Shown: one piece after another, positions 18,765-28,323 of the stretch | How positions within the stretch are numbered: the stretch's first letter is position 1 | Layout: each line of letters starts with the position of its first letter | Assembly: GCF_900157385.1 (NCBI RefSeq) | Contig: NZ_LT717700.1 | Coordinates: forward strand, 124,001 to 188,000 | From: Mycobacterium terramassiliense | GTDB taxonomy: Bacteria; Actinomycetota; Actinomycetes; Mycobacteriales; Mycobacteriaceae | Direction: 5' to 3' | DNA: 64,000 bases | Notes under the pieces: model-generated | Database searches by the model: none | Seen by the model: only the letters and a program-made list of their open reading frames with translations | Told to the model about the DNA's origin: nothing | Translations under genes and position numbers: made by a program

Positions 18765-18967
18765 CGCGGCGCCAATACCCTGTACGGACCGCCGCAGAAG
18801 TGACAAACTTCGACATCGACTACTGACGTGTCGTTGAAACCGAGGAATGCAAACGGTGCGATATTGATTGGACGTGGCGTTACCCGGGGAAGCCCGGCAG
18901 GGGGTAGACGTGGTCCGCGAAGGGGCAGCACCGTTGCCGCGCATCCGGGAGTCATAGGAGGCGGCGC

Positions 18968-19486
18968 ATGACTGTCGAGGGCCGCGATGTCCCAACCGGA
19001 TCGGCGCCTCGTCATGTGCCGCGCGGACTTCGCCGCAGGCAGACGCCCGCCGGGGTCCTCGTCGCGGCGGCAGCGTTCGCCGCGGCCGCCCTGGCCGGTC
19101 TCATCTCCGTGGGCGTGTACCTGTCCCGCGACAAGTCGGCGACATCGCCGGGACCGCAGACGGTGACGATCAGCGCATCGTCGGCGGCGATAGCCCCGGC
19201 CGACGGAGCGGACGCCCAATTCCTGTCCATGTTGGACAGCTACGGCATCAAGGACAACGGCAAGGCCGCGATCCGGCAGCGTTTCATGGAGCTGGGCCAC
19301 CACACCTGTTTTTTGTTGTTGCCACCGCGCCCCCAGTCACTGGAGTTGACGGTGAACAACATCCTGTCCGCCCAGGACCAGGACACCGCCGCCGGCAATC
19401 GGTGGCCCATGCGTTTCACCCGTGACGACGCGGAGCATTTGGCCCAGTCGGCTGTCACCGCGTATTGCCCCAGTGCGCAGAAGTAG
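18968..19486 (+). CDS. Membrane-anchored DUF732-like protein
   Basis: 172 residues, related in plan to its upstream neighbour: basic N-terminus, membrane helix at about 28-52 (GVLVAAAAFAAAALAGLISVGVYL), then a DUF732-like domain starting DAQFLSMLDSYGIKDNG and ending VTAYCPSAQ, with Cys in HTCFLL and AYCP. AGGAGG lies 6 bases before the ATG. Two such genes in a row suggest an old duplication. Function unknown. Confidence 0.82.
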   Translation: MTVEGRDVPTGSAPRHVPRGLRRRQTPAGVLVAAAAFAAAALAGLISVGVYLSRDKSATSPGPQTVTISASSAAIAPADGADAQFLSMLDSYGIKDNGKAAIRQRFMELGHHTCFLLLPPRPQSLELTVNNILSAQDQDTAAGNRWPMRFTRDDAEHLAQSAVTAYCPSAQK

Positions 19487-19558
19487 GTCCGCGGGGCCGA
19501 AAGTCGTTGTCGACGAACCGCTTTGCCGCGGAACCAACCGGTGTGGCACAGCGCCGAA

Positions 19559-21121
19559 CTAGCGCCGGGGTTTGTCTACCCGCCCGGGCCGCGGGGCACT
19601 GCCGTATAGGCGCAAGGCCTGGGCCGCGGCGGTGGCCACCTCACCGCGCAGATCCGAGATCGGCGGACTGCCGCGCAGGTGGATCGAATTGGAGAGCAGG
19701 ACGACATAGGTGTCTGAGCCGGGGTCCATCCACAGCGTCGTTCCGGTGAAGCCGGTGTTGCCGAAGCTGCCGACGGGAAAGACGGTGCCGCGCGGCCTGG
19801 AAAAACCCGTGTCGATGTCCCAACCGAAGCCGAACAGGTTCTGCCCGCTGATCGCCGGGTAGTTGGTGGTCCGGGCGGCTTGGTTGGCCGCTTCGAGTTG
19901 GTGCGCGGTATGTCCGGGTTGCTGGGGAGTCGTCATCAACTCCAGAGTCGCGGGCCGCAGCGGAAACGTGCTCGGGCGACCCGCGAGCCGATCGAGCAGG
20001 GCCTGCGCGTAGCCGCCGACATCGTGCGCCGTCGCGAACACACCGGCATTCCCGGCCACTCCCCCCATGCGACGCGCCGTCGGGTCATGCACGGTGCCAC
20101 GAAGCAGGTAGCCGTAATCGGGGTTTTCGGCCGGATCGGCCCGGCTTTCCTCGTCGAGGGCTGTCGGGGCGATGCGCGGCAAGAGGCTGGCGTCCCACGC
20201 TCCCGCGGGACAACTTTCGGGCTCTCGTCGAACGGGCGAGGGAGCCCACGTAACCGCGGCCCCCCGAATCCCGTGCGGGCCACAGGCTTTGGCGGCGGGC
20301 AGATAGCGGGTGTCGTTCATGCCAAGCGGCGCAAAGATGTTTTGCTGAACGTAAACGTCTTCGGGGTCGCCGGTGACTTTTTCGAGCAGCGCGCCGAGCA
20401 GGATGTAGTTGATGTCGGAGTAACGGAAAGCCGCACCGGGCCCCGACTGGAGCGGGATGCTGAGCGCGCGATGGACACCTTCTGTCTTGTCGGCGCCGGC
20501 CAGTCCCCACGGGTCGCCCAGGCTGACGTCTATCCCCTCGCCGGACGTGTTCGTGAGCAACATCCGGACGGTCACCTCGGCACGCTGCGGATCGTTGGCC
20601 GGGTTGAAGTCGGGCAGATACTTCTGCACGGGATCGTCGAAGGCGACCTTGCCTTGCTCGTACAGCTGCATGATCGCGGTCGCCGTTGCGAGACACTTTG
20701 TCAGCGAAGCCAAATCGAAGATCGTGTCCTCGGTCATCGGCTCCGCCGGCGCGGGCGACCCGTCCAGCCCCTGTTCGCCGTCGAGCTTGCGCGAACCGTA
20801 AGCCTGGTGGAAGACGACCTTGCCGCCGTGCCCGATCACCACCACCGCACCCGGTAGCCGCCGCGCCGCGATCGCGTCGTTCATCAGCTTGGAGACGGTG
20901 GCGAATTCGGGCGCCGGGGGCTCGGGCGGCGCCTGCAACACCGGCGACGCCGGCGGCAGCTGCAACACCGGCGGCACCGGCGGCACCGGCGGCAGCTGCA
21001 GCACCTGCGGTCCCTCGCTCACGGGCGTGCGCGCCGCATCGCCGGGCGAGGAAGCCGCGGCGAGGGCAAGCAAGACGGCGCCGACGGCAACGATTTTTCG
21101 CACCGAATGCTTACCGGGCAT
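19559..21121 (-). CDS. Secreted serine hydrolase, beta-lactamase/penicillin-binding-like
   Basis: 520 residues. Sec signal peptide (RKIVAVGAVLLALAAASSPGDA), a Pro/Val-rich repeat linker (LQLPPVPPVPPVLQLPP, about 41-68), then a class C beta-lactamase-related domain: catalytic S139-LTK, YSDINY at 234-239, and FGNTGFTG toward the end in place of KTG. Family members include D-Ala carboxypeptidases, esterases and EstB-type hydrolases; a cell-wall or ester substrate is inferred. ATG 21121 is chosen because the signal peptide starts there. Divergent from the M15 peptidase 54 bases away. Confidence 0.88.
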   Translation of the reverse strand: MPGKHSVRKIVAVGAVLLALAAASSPGDAARTPVSEGPQVLQLPPVPPVPPVLQLPPASPVLQAPPEPPAPEFATVSKLMNDAIAARRLPGAVVVIGHGGKVVFHQAYGSRKLDGEQGLDGSPAPAEPMTEDTIFDLASLTKCLATATAIMQLYEQGKVAFDDPVQKYLPDFNPANDPQRAEVTVRMLLTNTSGEGIDVSLGDPWGLAGADKTEGVHRALSIPLQSGPGAAFRYSDINYILLGALLEKVTGDPEDVYVQQNIFAPLGMNDTRYLPAAKACGPHGIRGAAVTWAPSPVRREPESCPAGAWDASLLPRIAPTALDEESRADPAENPDYGYLLRGTVHDPTARRMGGVAGNAGVFATAHDVGGYAQALLDRLAGRPSTFPLRPATLELMTTPQQPGHTAHQLEAANQAARTTNYPAISGQNLFGFGWDIDTGFSRPRGTVFPVGSFGNTGFTGTTLWMDPGSDTYVVLLSNSIHLRGSPPISDLRGEVATAAAQALRLYGSAPRPGRVDKPRR

Positions 21122-21175
21122 GCCGCAAGCGTAAGTCGGCCGCCTGGCCGCGTGCAGTCCTATAGTTGATGCCCG

Positions 21176-21898
21176 GTGGGATCCCCATTCACGTCGCGGT
21201 GCCGAAGGTTTTTCGCGCCGGCCCTCATGGCGGCGGCTGCCGTCGTGCTGACGCAGTGCGCCTCCACGCCGCCACCGCGGGCGGCCACACCGCCACCGCC
21301 GAGCCCCCCGCCGTCCGCGCCGGGTGCCACGTCGGCCGCCGCCGAGGCGACCGTTCAGCCGGTCACGCCCGCGGAACTGGGCGCGAGCTGGCGCCCGGGC
21401 TGCCCGGTCGAACCCGCGCAGCTCCGGCGGGTCGCCGTCGACCACATCGGTTTTGACGGCCGGACACACCGCGGCGAGTTGATCGTCCATCAAGACCTGG
21501 TGCCGGAGGTCATCACGATCTTCGGGGAGCTCTACCGGCTGGGCTTTCCCATCGACAAGATCCGCACGGTCGATCACTACCCAGCCGCCGATGATGAGCT
21601 GTCCATGGCGGACGACAACACGTCGGCGTTCAATTGCCGAGGCATCCCGGGATCCAAGCAATGGTCTCCGCACGCGTACGGCCGGGCCATCGATCTCAAT
21701 CCGCTGCTTAACCCGTGCATCTACGCCGGCGGTGCATTCGTGCCCAAGAACGCGGCGCCCTACGTGGACCGCGGCCGCACCGACCCGGGGCTCCTCCACG
21801 ACGGCGACCCCGCCGTTCGCGCCTTCACCGACCGGGGCTGGCAGTGGGGTGGGGCCTGGACGACGCCGCTCGACTACCAGCATTTCGAGCGGCCCTGA
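21176..21898 (+). CDS. Lipoprotein, M15-family D-Ala-D-Ala carboxypeptidase-like
   Basis: 240 residues from GTG 21176. Signal with lipobox LTQC (Cys about 28), a Pro-rich linker, then the VanY/M15 zinc-peptidase-like domain: SKQWSPHAYGRAIDLNP supplies the first His and Asp, WGGAWTTPLDYQHFE the last His. The extra cysteines NCRG and PCIY may bridge. It would trim peptidoglycan stem peptides outside the membrane. Next to a serine hydrolase, which hints at shared wall metabolism. Convergent with glnA, 11 bases between stops. Confidence 0.88.
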   Translation: MGSPFTSRCRRFFAPALMAAAAVVLTQCASTPPPRAATPPPPSPPPSAPGATSAAAEATVQPVTPAELGASWRPGCPVEPAQLRRVAVDHIGFDGRTHRGELIVHQDLVPEVITIFGELYRLGFPIDKIRTVDHYPAADDELSMADDNTSAFNCRGIPGSKQWSPHAYGRAIDLNPLLNPCIYAGGAFVPKNAAPYVDRGRTDPGLLHDGDPAVRAFTDRGWQWGGAWTTPLDYQHFERP

Positions 21899-21909
21899 GG
21901 CAGCGGCCC

Positions 21910-23346
21910 CTAGACGTCGTAGTACAGGGCGAACTCGTAGGGGGTCGGCCGCAGGTTGACGGGGGCGATCTCGTAATCGCGCTTATAGCTGATCCACGTC
22001 TCGATCAGGTCGGGCGTGAACACACCGCCCTCGGTGAGGTATTCGCTGTCTTCCTCCAGCCGGTCGATCACCACGGACAGCTGCGTGGGCGCCTGCGGGA
22101 TTTCCGCGGCCTCCTCCGGCGGCAGCTCGTAGAGGTCCTTGTCGACCGGCGGAGGCGGTTCGATCTTGTTCTTGATGCCGTCCAACCCGGCCATCAGCTG
22201 GGCCGCGAAGGACAGATATGGGTTGCCCGAGGCATCGGGGCAACGGAACTCCAGCCGCTTGGTTTTCGGGTTGTTGCCGGTGATCGGGATGCGCACGCAC
22301 GCCGAGCGGTTGCGCTGGCTGTAGACCAGGTTGATGGGAGCCTCGTACCCCGGAACCAGGCGCTTGTAGGAATTGACCGTGGGGTTGGTGAACGCCAGCA
22401 ACGACGGCGCGTGGTAGAGCAGGCCGCCGATGTAGTGCCGCGCGGTGTCCGACAGGCCGGCGTAGCCGGTCTCGTCGTACATCAGCGGGACACCGTCCTT
22501 CCACAGCGACTGGTGGCAGTGCATGCCGGAGCCGTTGTCGCCGAACAGTGGCTTGGGCATGAACGTCACGGTCTTGCCGGCCTGCCACGCAGTTTGCTTG
22601 ACGACGTACTTGAACATCTGATGATCGTCGGCCGCGTGCAGCAGCGTGTTGAACTGGTAGTTGATCTCGGCCTGACCGCCGCTGCCCACTTCGTGGTGGC
22701 CCTTCTCCAGGGAAAAGCCGGCGTTGGTCAGGTGGGTGAGCATCTCGTCGCGCAGGTCGACGTAGTGGTCGGTGGGGGCCACCGGGAAATAGCCGCCCTT
22801 GGGACGGACCTTGTAGCCGAGGTTGGGGCCCCCGTCGGACTCGGCCTCCGCGCCGGTGTTCCACCACCCCGATGTCGCGTCCACCTTGTAGAACGCGGTG
22901 TCCGTGCGCGAGTCGAAGCTGACCGAGTCGAAGATGTAGAACTCGGCTTCCGGGCCGAAGTAAGCGGTGTCGGCGACGCCGGAGGCGATCAGGTAGTTCT
23001 CCGCCTTGCGGGCAACGTTGCGCGGATCGCGCGAGTACACCTCGAGGGTGAACGGGTCGTGCACAAAGAAGTTCAGGTTCAGCGTCTTGGCGGCACGGAA
23101 CGGGTCGATCGTCGCGGTTTCCGGATCGGGAAGCAGCAGCATGTCGGACTCGTGGATCGATTGAAACCCGCGAATCGAGGAGCCGTCGAAAGCCAGGCCC
23201 TCTTCGAACACGTTCTCGCCGAAGGCGTAGATCGGAATCGTGAAGTGCTGCATGGTTCCTGGCAGGTCGCAAAATCGCACGTCGACGTACTCGATGTTCC
23301 CGTCCCTGGCTAATTTGAAGATATCGTCGGGTGTCTTTTCGGACAC
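21910..23346 (-). CDS. glnA: Glutamine synthetase type I, GlnA1-like
   Basis: 478 residues, exactly GlnA1 length, from GTG 23346 with AAGGAG 7 bases upstream. It makes glutamine from glutamate, ammonia and ATP as a dodecamer. Motifs: [69 protein letters not shown], and [10 protein letters not shown] with Tyr406, the adenylylation site of GSI-beta enzymes. From memory it is about four-fifths identical to Rv2220 but its neighbours are not those of the glnA1-glnE-glnA2 locus, so it may be an extra copy. Confidence 0.95.
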   Translation of the reverse strand: MSEKTPDDIFKLARDGNIEYVDVRFCDLPGTMQHFTIPIYAFGENVFEEGLAFDGSSIRGFQSIHESDMLLLPDPETATIDPFRAAKTLNLNFFVHDPFTLEVYSRDPRNVARKAENYLIASGVADTAYFGPEAEFYIFDSVSFDSRTDTAFYKVDATSGWWNTGAEAESDGGPNLGYKVRPKGGYFPVAPTDHYVDLRDEMLTHLTNAGFSLEKGHHEVGSGGQAEINYQFNTLLHAADDHQMFKYVVKQTAWQAGKTVTFMPKPLFGDNGSGMHCHQSLWKDGVPLMYDETGYAGLSDTARHYIGGLLYHAPSLLAFTNPTVNSYKRLVPGYEAPINLVYSQRNRSACVRIPITGNNPKTKRLEFRCPDASGNPYLSFAAQLMAGLDGIKNKIEPPPPVDKDLYELPPEEAAEIPQAPTQLSVVIDRLEEDSEYLTEGGVFTPDLIETWISYKRDYEIAPVNLRPTPYEFALYYDV

Positions 23347-23519
23347 AGAATGCTCCTTTGCGCAAGACGTTTCACGTGCGACGGCAGTGGTGCGATGGCT
23401 CTCTTTACGCCACATCTATTTCGTCCGCGTGACGAGCTCAAGTCGAACCTGTTGCGTCACAGTAAGACCCGGGCTTTCTCCGGTGGCACATTCCGGCTTG
23501 GTGGCCGATAGTTCTAGGA

Positions 23520-25355
23520 ATGAAGGCCGTTGCCGCGAGGGACCCCGGTGACACACGAGCGAGGCCATCCCGCGAAATGGGAGAGGTTTTCCAATTTCAT
23601 CGCGAGATCATCGTCGGCGGCGACGACCCACTGTCGAAGACGATCGCCGAGGAGCTCCGAGGCGCCGGCGCGCGGATCATCAAGATCAACACCGCCGCCG
23701 ATCTGCTCGGTGCCGGGGTTCATCGCGCACGCGCCGTCGTCTGTGCCGGGCCCAACGATGCGGTCAACCTCGAAATCGCATTATTGGCAAGGGAATACAG
23801 CCCGAACGTTCGCGTGGTTGCGCGCCTGGCCAACGACGTGCTGCGCGAGGCGGTGACCGCCGTCAGCGGCCCGGGCGCGATCCTGGACGTCGCCGACCTC
23901 GCGACGCCCTCCCTCGTCGAGGCTGTGCTGTCGCGCAATGCGCACCAGTTCGAGACGGCCGGCATCGAGTTTGTTGTCTGGGGAGCCGAGGCGCCGTACG
24001 ACGCGACACTGCGCGAGATCTACGCCGACCTGGCCCCCGTGGCGGTGGTCCACGGTAAGAATTCACCGACCCCGGGCGAGGTGGTGCCCTGCCCGGGACG
24101 GGATCTGCGGGTCTACGCCGGGGACTGGACGTCGATGATCGGCGTCAAAGACGAGTTGGAGGCCCGGGGTATCACCGTGCCTCCGCCGCCCGTGACGCGC
24201 TCTCGCCACTCCCGGCTGCGACGCGGCATCGACGCCGCGCGCGCCATGCGCGACGACGTGAACCCCATGCTGGTGCCCTCGTTGGCCTTCGCACTGTTCC
24301 TCACGCTCGGCTCGACGGCCCTGGTGCACTTCACCTACCGGAACCCGCGGATGTCATGGGTCGATGCCCTGTACTTCGCGTCCGAGACGATTACCACCGT
24401 GGGCTACGGCGATTTCAGCTTCGCCCAGCAATCCACATCCCTGCGACTGTTCGGCGTTGCGTTGATGTTCGGCGGCGCGAGCGTGACCGCCATCCTGGTC
24501 GCCTTCCTCGCCGACCTGCTGCTGTCGCGCCGCTTCGTGCAGACGGCCGGCCTCCGCCGGGCACGCCACATGCGCGACCACGTCGTCGTCGTCGGACTGG
24601 GGTCCATCGGCGTCCGCGTCGTCCGCGATCTCAGCGCTGCCGGATACGACGTCCTCGTCATCGAGCCGGACGAGAACAACCGCTTCCTGCAGACCGTGGC
24701 CGAACTCGATGTGCCGGTGATCTTCGGGGATTCGACGATGCGCCAGACGCTGGAATCGGCGCGCGTCGATCGCGCCCGCGGAGTGGCGGTGGTGACCCAG
24801 GACGACATGGAGAACATCGAGACCGGGATCGTCTTGCTGGAGATCCTGGGATCCGACACCAAGGTTCCGATCGTCATGCGCGTCCAGGGCCGCGCGTTGG
24901 GCACGGCGGTGAATCGGCGGTTCGGCTTCGAAAACGTGCGGTCGATCGTCGACCTCGCGGCCCCCTGGTTCATCGGCGCGGCGATGGGTTTGCACGTGCT
25001 CGGGACGTTTTGGGTCGGGCAGCGCTCCTTCATGGTCGGCGGAATGCTGGTGGCGCCGGGTAGCGAGCTGGACGGGCTGCGGATGGTGGAACTGTCCACC
25101 CAAACCCGCGTCATCGCGATCACGCGACCGGAAGGGCCGGTGAGGTTGCGTCCCCGCCGCGACGCCCGACTGAAGGCCGGCGACACCGTCTACATCATCG
25201 GCCCATACCGCGAGCTGATCACCACGCTGCGCAAGGGCCAGCCGCCACCGCAGACCGCGGTCAACGGTGAGCGCGCCGCGACCCTGGCGGCGGCGCGTGC
25301 GGCGCACCGGCCGGACGTGCGCCCGCCACGGTGGGCGCCGGAACCGGACGCCTGA
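23520..25355 (+). CDS. Potassium channel / TrkA-N (RCK) protein
   Basis: 611 residues. An N-terminal nucleotide-binding RCK-like domain (30-215, IIVGGDDPLSKTIAEELR) precedes a two-helix pore with the selectivity filter TTVGYGDF at 292-299, then a second RCK domain (HVVVVGLGSIGVRVVRDL, about 345) and a TrkA-C part. This N-RCK-pore-RCK order is like Ktr/CASTOR-type cation channels. ATG 23520 is used; ATG 23577 is possible. Divergent from glnA across 173 bases. Confidence 0.88.
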   Translation: MKAVAARDPGDTRARPSREMGEVFQFHREIIVGGDDPLSKTIAEELRGAGARIIKINTAADLLGAGVHRARAVVCAGPNDAVNLEIALLAREYSPNVRVVARLANDVLREAVTAVSGPGAILDVADLATPSLVEAVLSRNAHQFETAGIEFVVWGAEAPYDATLREIYADLAPVAVVHGKNSPTPGEVVPCPGRDLRVYAGDWTSMIGVKDELEARGITVPPPPVTRSRHSRLRRGIDAARAMRDDVNPMLVPSLAFALFLTLGSTALVHFTYRNPRMSWVDALYFASETITTVGYGDFSFAQQSTSLRLFGVALMFGGASVTAILVAFLADLLLSRRFVQTAGLRRARHMRDHVVVVGLGSIGVRVVRDLSAAGYDVLVIEPDENNRFLQTVAELDVPVIFGDSTMRQTLESARVDRARGVAVVTQDDMENIETGIVLLEILGSDTKVPIVMRVQGRALGTAVNRRFGFENVRSIVDLAAPWFIGAAMGLHVLGTFWVGQRSFMVGGMLVAPGSELDGLRMVELSTQTRVIAITRPEGPVRLRPRRDARLKAGDTVYIIGPYRELITTLRKGQPPPQTAVNGERAATLAAARAAHRPDVRPPRWAPEPDA

Positions 25356-25416
25356 CCCCCACCAGATCGGACGAAGTTCGCGACAGAACGACCGAGCGGT
25401 GCAAAAGTGGGGGCCA

Positions 25417-25794
25417 ATGCATCGACGAATTCTCTGTGCGCCGCTCTTGGTCGCCGCGGGCATGATGTGCCCGACGGCTACGCCGGCGGCGGCCGCGGTC
25501 GACGCGGAGTGCAGCGTCATCGTGCCGGCGGCCGATCGGCTGGAGAACGTGTTCAACCTGGTTTCTCCCTCCGGGACACCGGCTTACGTGGCAGGCCAGG
25601 TTCGGAACGCTCTGGCGCCGCTGCACGGCTTGAGGAGTCCGGCCGCGGTCGACCTCCGGATTCGCTCGGACATGCTGGCGTCTCAGATCGACGCCAGCGA
25701 TCCCTACCGACCGGCCAGCCCAGAACGAATCGCCAGCGATCTCGCCAGGGCGAGGCAGCAGCTGGCGACGGCTCGCGACTACTGCGCGCCCTAG
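25417..25794 (+). CDS. Secreted hypothetical protein
   Basis: 125 residues with a clear signal peptide (MHRRILCAPLLVAAGMMCP, cleaved near ATPAAAA). The mature part is helical and has two cysteines (AECSV near the start, DYCAP at the very end) that could bridge. The ATG follows an AAGTGGGGG tract. It lies head-to-tail against the minus-strand mce accessory gene with stops adjacent. Function unknown. Confidence 0.75.
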   Translation: MHRRILCAPLLVAAGMMCPTATPAAAAVDAECSVIVPAADRLENVFNLVSPSGTPAYVAGQVRNALAPLHGLRSPAAVDLRIRSDMLASQIDASDPYRPASPERIASDLARARQQLATARDYCAP

Positions 25795-26577
25795 TTACTG
25801 CTGCCCTCGGCGCCACTGCCGAATCTGGATGCGCTCGGCGTCGGGCCAGATGGCTTTGGCGGCCGGTGACGCGCAGAAGCTCTCCTCGGCCTGGCGCAGG
25901 CTCATGTCCACCGCGTGCAGGCCGTCTTCCTGGTGGGCGCGGCAAACGACGGTCAGCACCCGGTGCGTGTTCGGATCCACCTCCTCGGCCTCGATGGTCA
26001 ACACCACAACGAGCGTGTACCCGGCATCGGTCGGCAGATAGAACGTCAGGTCCCGGCTGTCCAGCGCCCCGGCGTTGGTCACCAGATAGCCGTCGCCGCT
26101 GGGATAGACGGCCTGTCCGACCATCTGGGTGCGTTCGTAATGGTTGCGGTCACCCGGCGCGCGCCACACCGCGAACCGGGTGTTTGGGCTGCCGTTGAAC
26201 GGGTGTCGCGCGATCGGGATGATCAGCTCGTCCCGGCCGTCGCCGTCGACATCCTGGAGGACGACACCCCCCGGGCTCGAGGGCTCCAGCAGCTCGTCGA
26301 TCGTCTGCACCACCGCGCCCGACGAGTCGGTCACGACAACCTTCACCGCGCCGGGCCCGGACAACTCCGGCACGGTCCAGTAGTTAACCGCGAAATCGAG
26401 GGCGCCCGAGTGCATTCGGCAGTCCGAATGCGGCGACGTGGCCTGCGGGCTGATCGGTGCGGCGCTCTGCGGGCACGGCGGCAGTGTCGTATCGGCCGCC
26501 GCGGTGGGGTACGCGGGGCAGACCGTGCCCGCGGTGGCCATCGTCGCGAGCGCGACCAGCAGCGGCAGCCGCTTCAC
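25795..26577 (-). CDS. Secreted VCBS/FG-GAP-like protein at the end of the mce operon
   Basis: 260 residues from GTG 26577 (AGGTG 8 bases upstream). Signal peptide KRLPLLVALATMATAG. The mature domain includes DVDGDGRDELIIPI, a calcium-binding FG-GAP/VCBS-type loop, and cysteine pairs. It follows the Mce-associated gene by 10 bases on the same strand, so it should be the last gene of the mce transcript and act outside the membrane, perhaps on the Mce complex. The role is inferred from position only. Confidence 0.75.
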   Translation of the reverse strand: MKRLPLLVALATMATAGTVCPAYPTAAADTTLPPCPQSAAPISPQATSPHSDCRMHSGALDFAVNYWTVPELSGPGAVKVVVTDSSGAVVQTIDELLEPSSPGGVVLQDVDGDGRDELIIPIARHPFNGSPNTRFAVWRAPGDRNHYERTQMVGQAVYPSGDGYLVTNAGALDSRDLTFYLPTDAGYTLVVVLTIEAEEVDPNTHRVLTVVCRAHQEDGLHAVDMSLRQAEESFCASPAAKAIWPDAERIQIRQWRRGQQ

Positions 26578-26587
26578 AGCCGCGCAC

Positions 26588-27322
26588 CTACCGTTTCGGT
26601 GCAGGCTTGGCCGGAGCGGGAGGCGGCTCGGCCGGCGGGAGCTGCTGCTCGACCGGCGGGTGGGATCCGGTCTTGGGGCCGATATCGGAAACCTGCCAGG
26701 TATTGCCCACCTTGTTGACGGTGACCTGCAACAGGATGATCGAGACCTTGGGCGTCGGGTTTTGCAGATTGCGGGTGGTTTGGTGGGCCGACACCACCAC
26801 CTGGTAGACCCCACCGGGCTGAGCGACCGGGTCGATGGCCAGCACCTCACCGGTGGAGGTGACCTGGGCCTGCAGCATCACGCTTTTGAGCAGATCGCTG
26901 GCGTTGACGTATTTGTCTTTAAGCTGCTGCGACACACCGTCTTCGACGGAGCGGAAGAAGGCGTCCGGGTCTTCGAAGCTGTAGGTCAGCGACTTCAGCG
27001 CGTAGTCCTTGGCCAGCTGCGACACGGTGTCGCGATCGGCTTGCTGTTGGCGAAGCTCCGCGAGCTGGCCGGTCACCTGGCGGTACTTCATGAACCCGAA
27101 CACGCCGCCGGCGAGCACCGCCGCCACGAGTAGGGCCGCGCCCCATCGCTTCGGGCTGTGCGGCCACGGCAGCAACTTCGGCGACCGCTTGGGCCGCGCG
27201 TCGTCGGCGGCGACCGGCTTCGCCTCAGCCTCGTCGGCGGCGGCCGCCGTGATGCCGGCGCCGTCAGGCTCACGCTCGCTGTCGTCTGTCTTTTCGTCTT
27301 CGCTGATAGCTGAGTTTGTCAT
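26588..27322 (-). CDS. Mce-associated membrane protein (Mas/Mam-type)
   Basis: 244 residues. Acidic cytoplasmic N-terminus, one membrane helix (about 60-80, WGAALLVAAVLAGGVFGFM), then an extracytoplasmic alpha+beta domain (LAKDYALKSLTYSFEDPDAFF ... VSIILLQVTVNKVGNTWQVSD, in parts) shared by Mce-associated proteins, and a Pro-rich tail. Such proteins stabilise the Mce transporter. Starts 35 bases after mceF. Confidence 0.88.
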   Translation of the reverse strand: MTNSAISEDEKTDDSEREPDGAGITAAAADEAEAKPVAADDARPKRSPKLLPWPHSPKRWGAALLVAAVLAGGVFGFMKYRQVTGQLAELRQQQADRDTVSQLAKDYALKSLTYSFEDPDAFFRSVEDGVSQQLKDKYVNASDLLKSVMLQAQVTSTGEVLAIDPVAQPGGVYQVVVSAHQTTRNLQNPTPKVSIILLQVTVNKVGNTWQVSDIGPKTGSHPPVEQQLPPAEPPPAPAKPAPKR

Positions 27323-27357
27323 GCCAGCTCTTTCTTTGCCGTAACTTCGTTCACCGA

Positions 27358-28323
27358 TCACCGGTGCCATTCGGGCACGTTGAGTTGGACCCGCATTCCG
27401 CCGCTGTCGTTGAAGGTCGATTCCCAGAAGTCGAGCCAGTGCCCGGCGTCCACCTTGACGTCGTGTAGCGGTGCGACCGCGGGTTCCAGGACGGTGGTGA
27501 AGGTGCTGAGCGGGCCGGCCAGCATGTCGAGCCATTGGCTGAGCTTGGCTACCAGGACGCCCGCCGGATCGTCGGGGCCGACCACGCCCACGCCGGTGTG
27601 CGAAAGGGTTTCGATTTCGTGGACCATCCGCAAGAACGCCGGCACCGAGCGCGGTAGCAGCTTGCCGGTCTCGCTGATCACTTCGCCCGCGTTGATGTCG
27701 CCCAAGTTGGTGGTCATCGTGGCGAAGTTGCTAAACAGCGTGGCCAGCAATTGCTTGTCGTCGTGGATCACCCTGGCGGTCAACCCGGCGGTGGTGGCCA
27801 GGGAATCGATGCTGTCGTCGTTGCCGGCAAACGCCGCGGAGACGTTGTCGATGATGGTGTGTACTTGGTCGAGGTTCAGCGCAGACATCAGGGCATTGGC
27901 CTTGGTGAGCAAGTCGGCGCCGGTTACCATCGGCGCGACCCGGTCTGCCGGGATCACCGTCCCGTCGCTAAAGTACGGCGGCGCAATCAGTTTCGGTCTG
28001 AACTCGATGTACTGCTCGCCGGCCGCGGAGAGATTTTCCACGCTGATCGCGCTGTCGGCGGGCACCGGGTGCGCGCGGTCGAGGTCGATCGCGACCGCCA
28101 GCCCGCTCGTCGTGGTCTCGATACTCCTCACCCTTCCGACCTTGATGCCGCGCATCGTCACCTCCGATGTGGGCATCAGGCCGCCGGACGTGTCGAGCAT
28201 CAACGTGAGTCGGGTGACTTGTTTGGTCGGGCTGATGTCGAGTACGCCGATCGACATGTAGGCCGCGCCGGCCAGGGTCATCACCGCCAGAATGGCCAGC
28301 GTGGCGCGGGCTCCGAATTTCAT
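27358..28323 (-). CDS. mceF: Mce family protein MceF
   Basis: 321 residues. N-terminal membrane helix (ATLAILAVMTLAGAAYMSIG), MlaD/MCE domain (about 35-115, SEVTMRGIKVGRVRSIE) and a helical tail. The six Mce proteins form a tube that carries lipids across the cell envelope to the YrbE permease. Its ATG overlaps the mceE stop (ATGA). Confidence 0.92.
   Translation of the reverse strand: MKFGARATLAILAVMTLAGAAYMSIGVLDISPTKQVTRLTLMLDTSGGLMPTSEVTMRGIKVGRVRSIETTTSGLAVAIDLDRAHPVPADSAISVENLSAAGEQYIEFRPKLIAPPYFSDGTVIPADRVAPMVTGADLLTKANALMSALNLDQVHTIIDNVSAAFAGNDDSIDSLATTAGLTARVIHDDKQLLATLFSNFATMTTNLGDINAGEVISETGKLLPRSVPAFLRMVHEIETLSHTGVGVVGPDDPAGVLVAKLSQWLDMLAGPLSTFTTVLEPAVAPLHDVKVDAGHWLDFWESTFNDSGGMRVQLNVPEWHR

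Noticed and set aside
21715..23313. 532-codon plus-strand open frame across glnA
   Set aside because: Shadow of glutamine synthetase, which is unmistakable on the minus strand.
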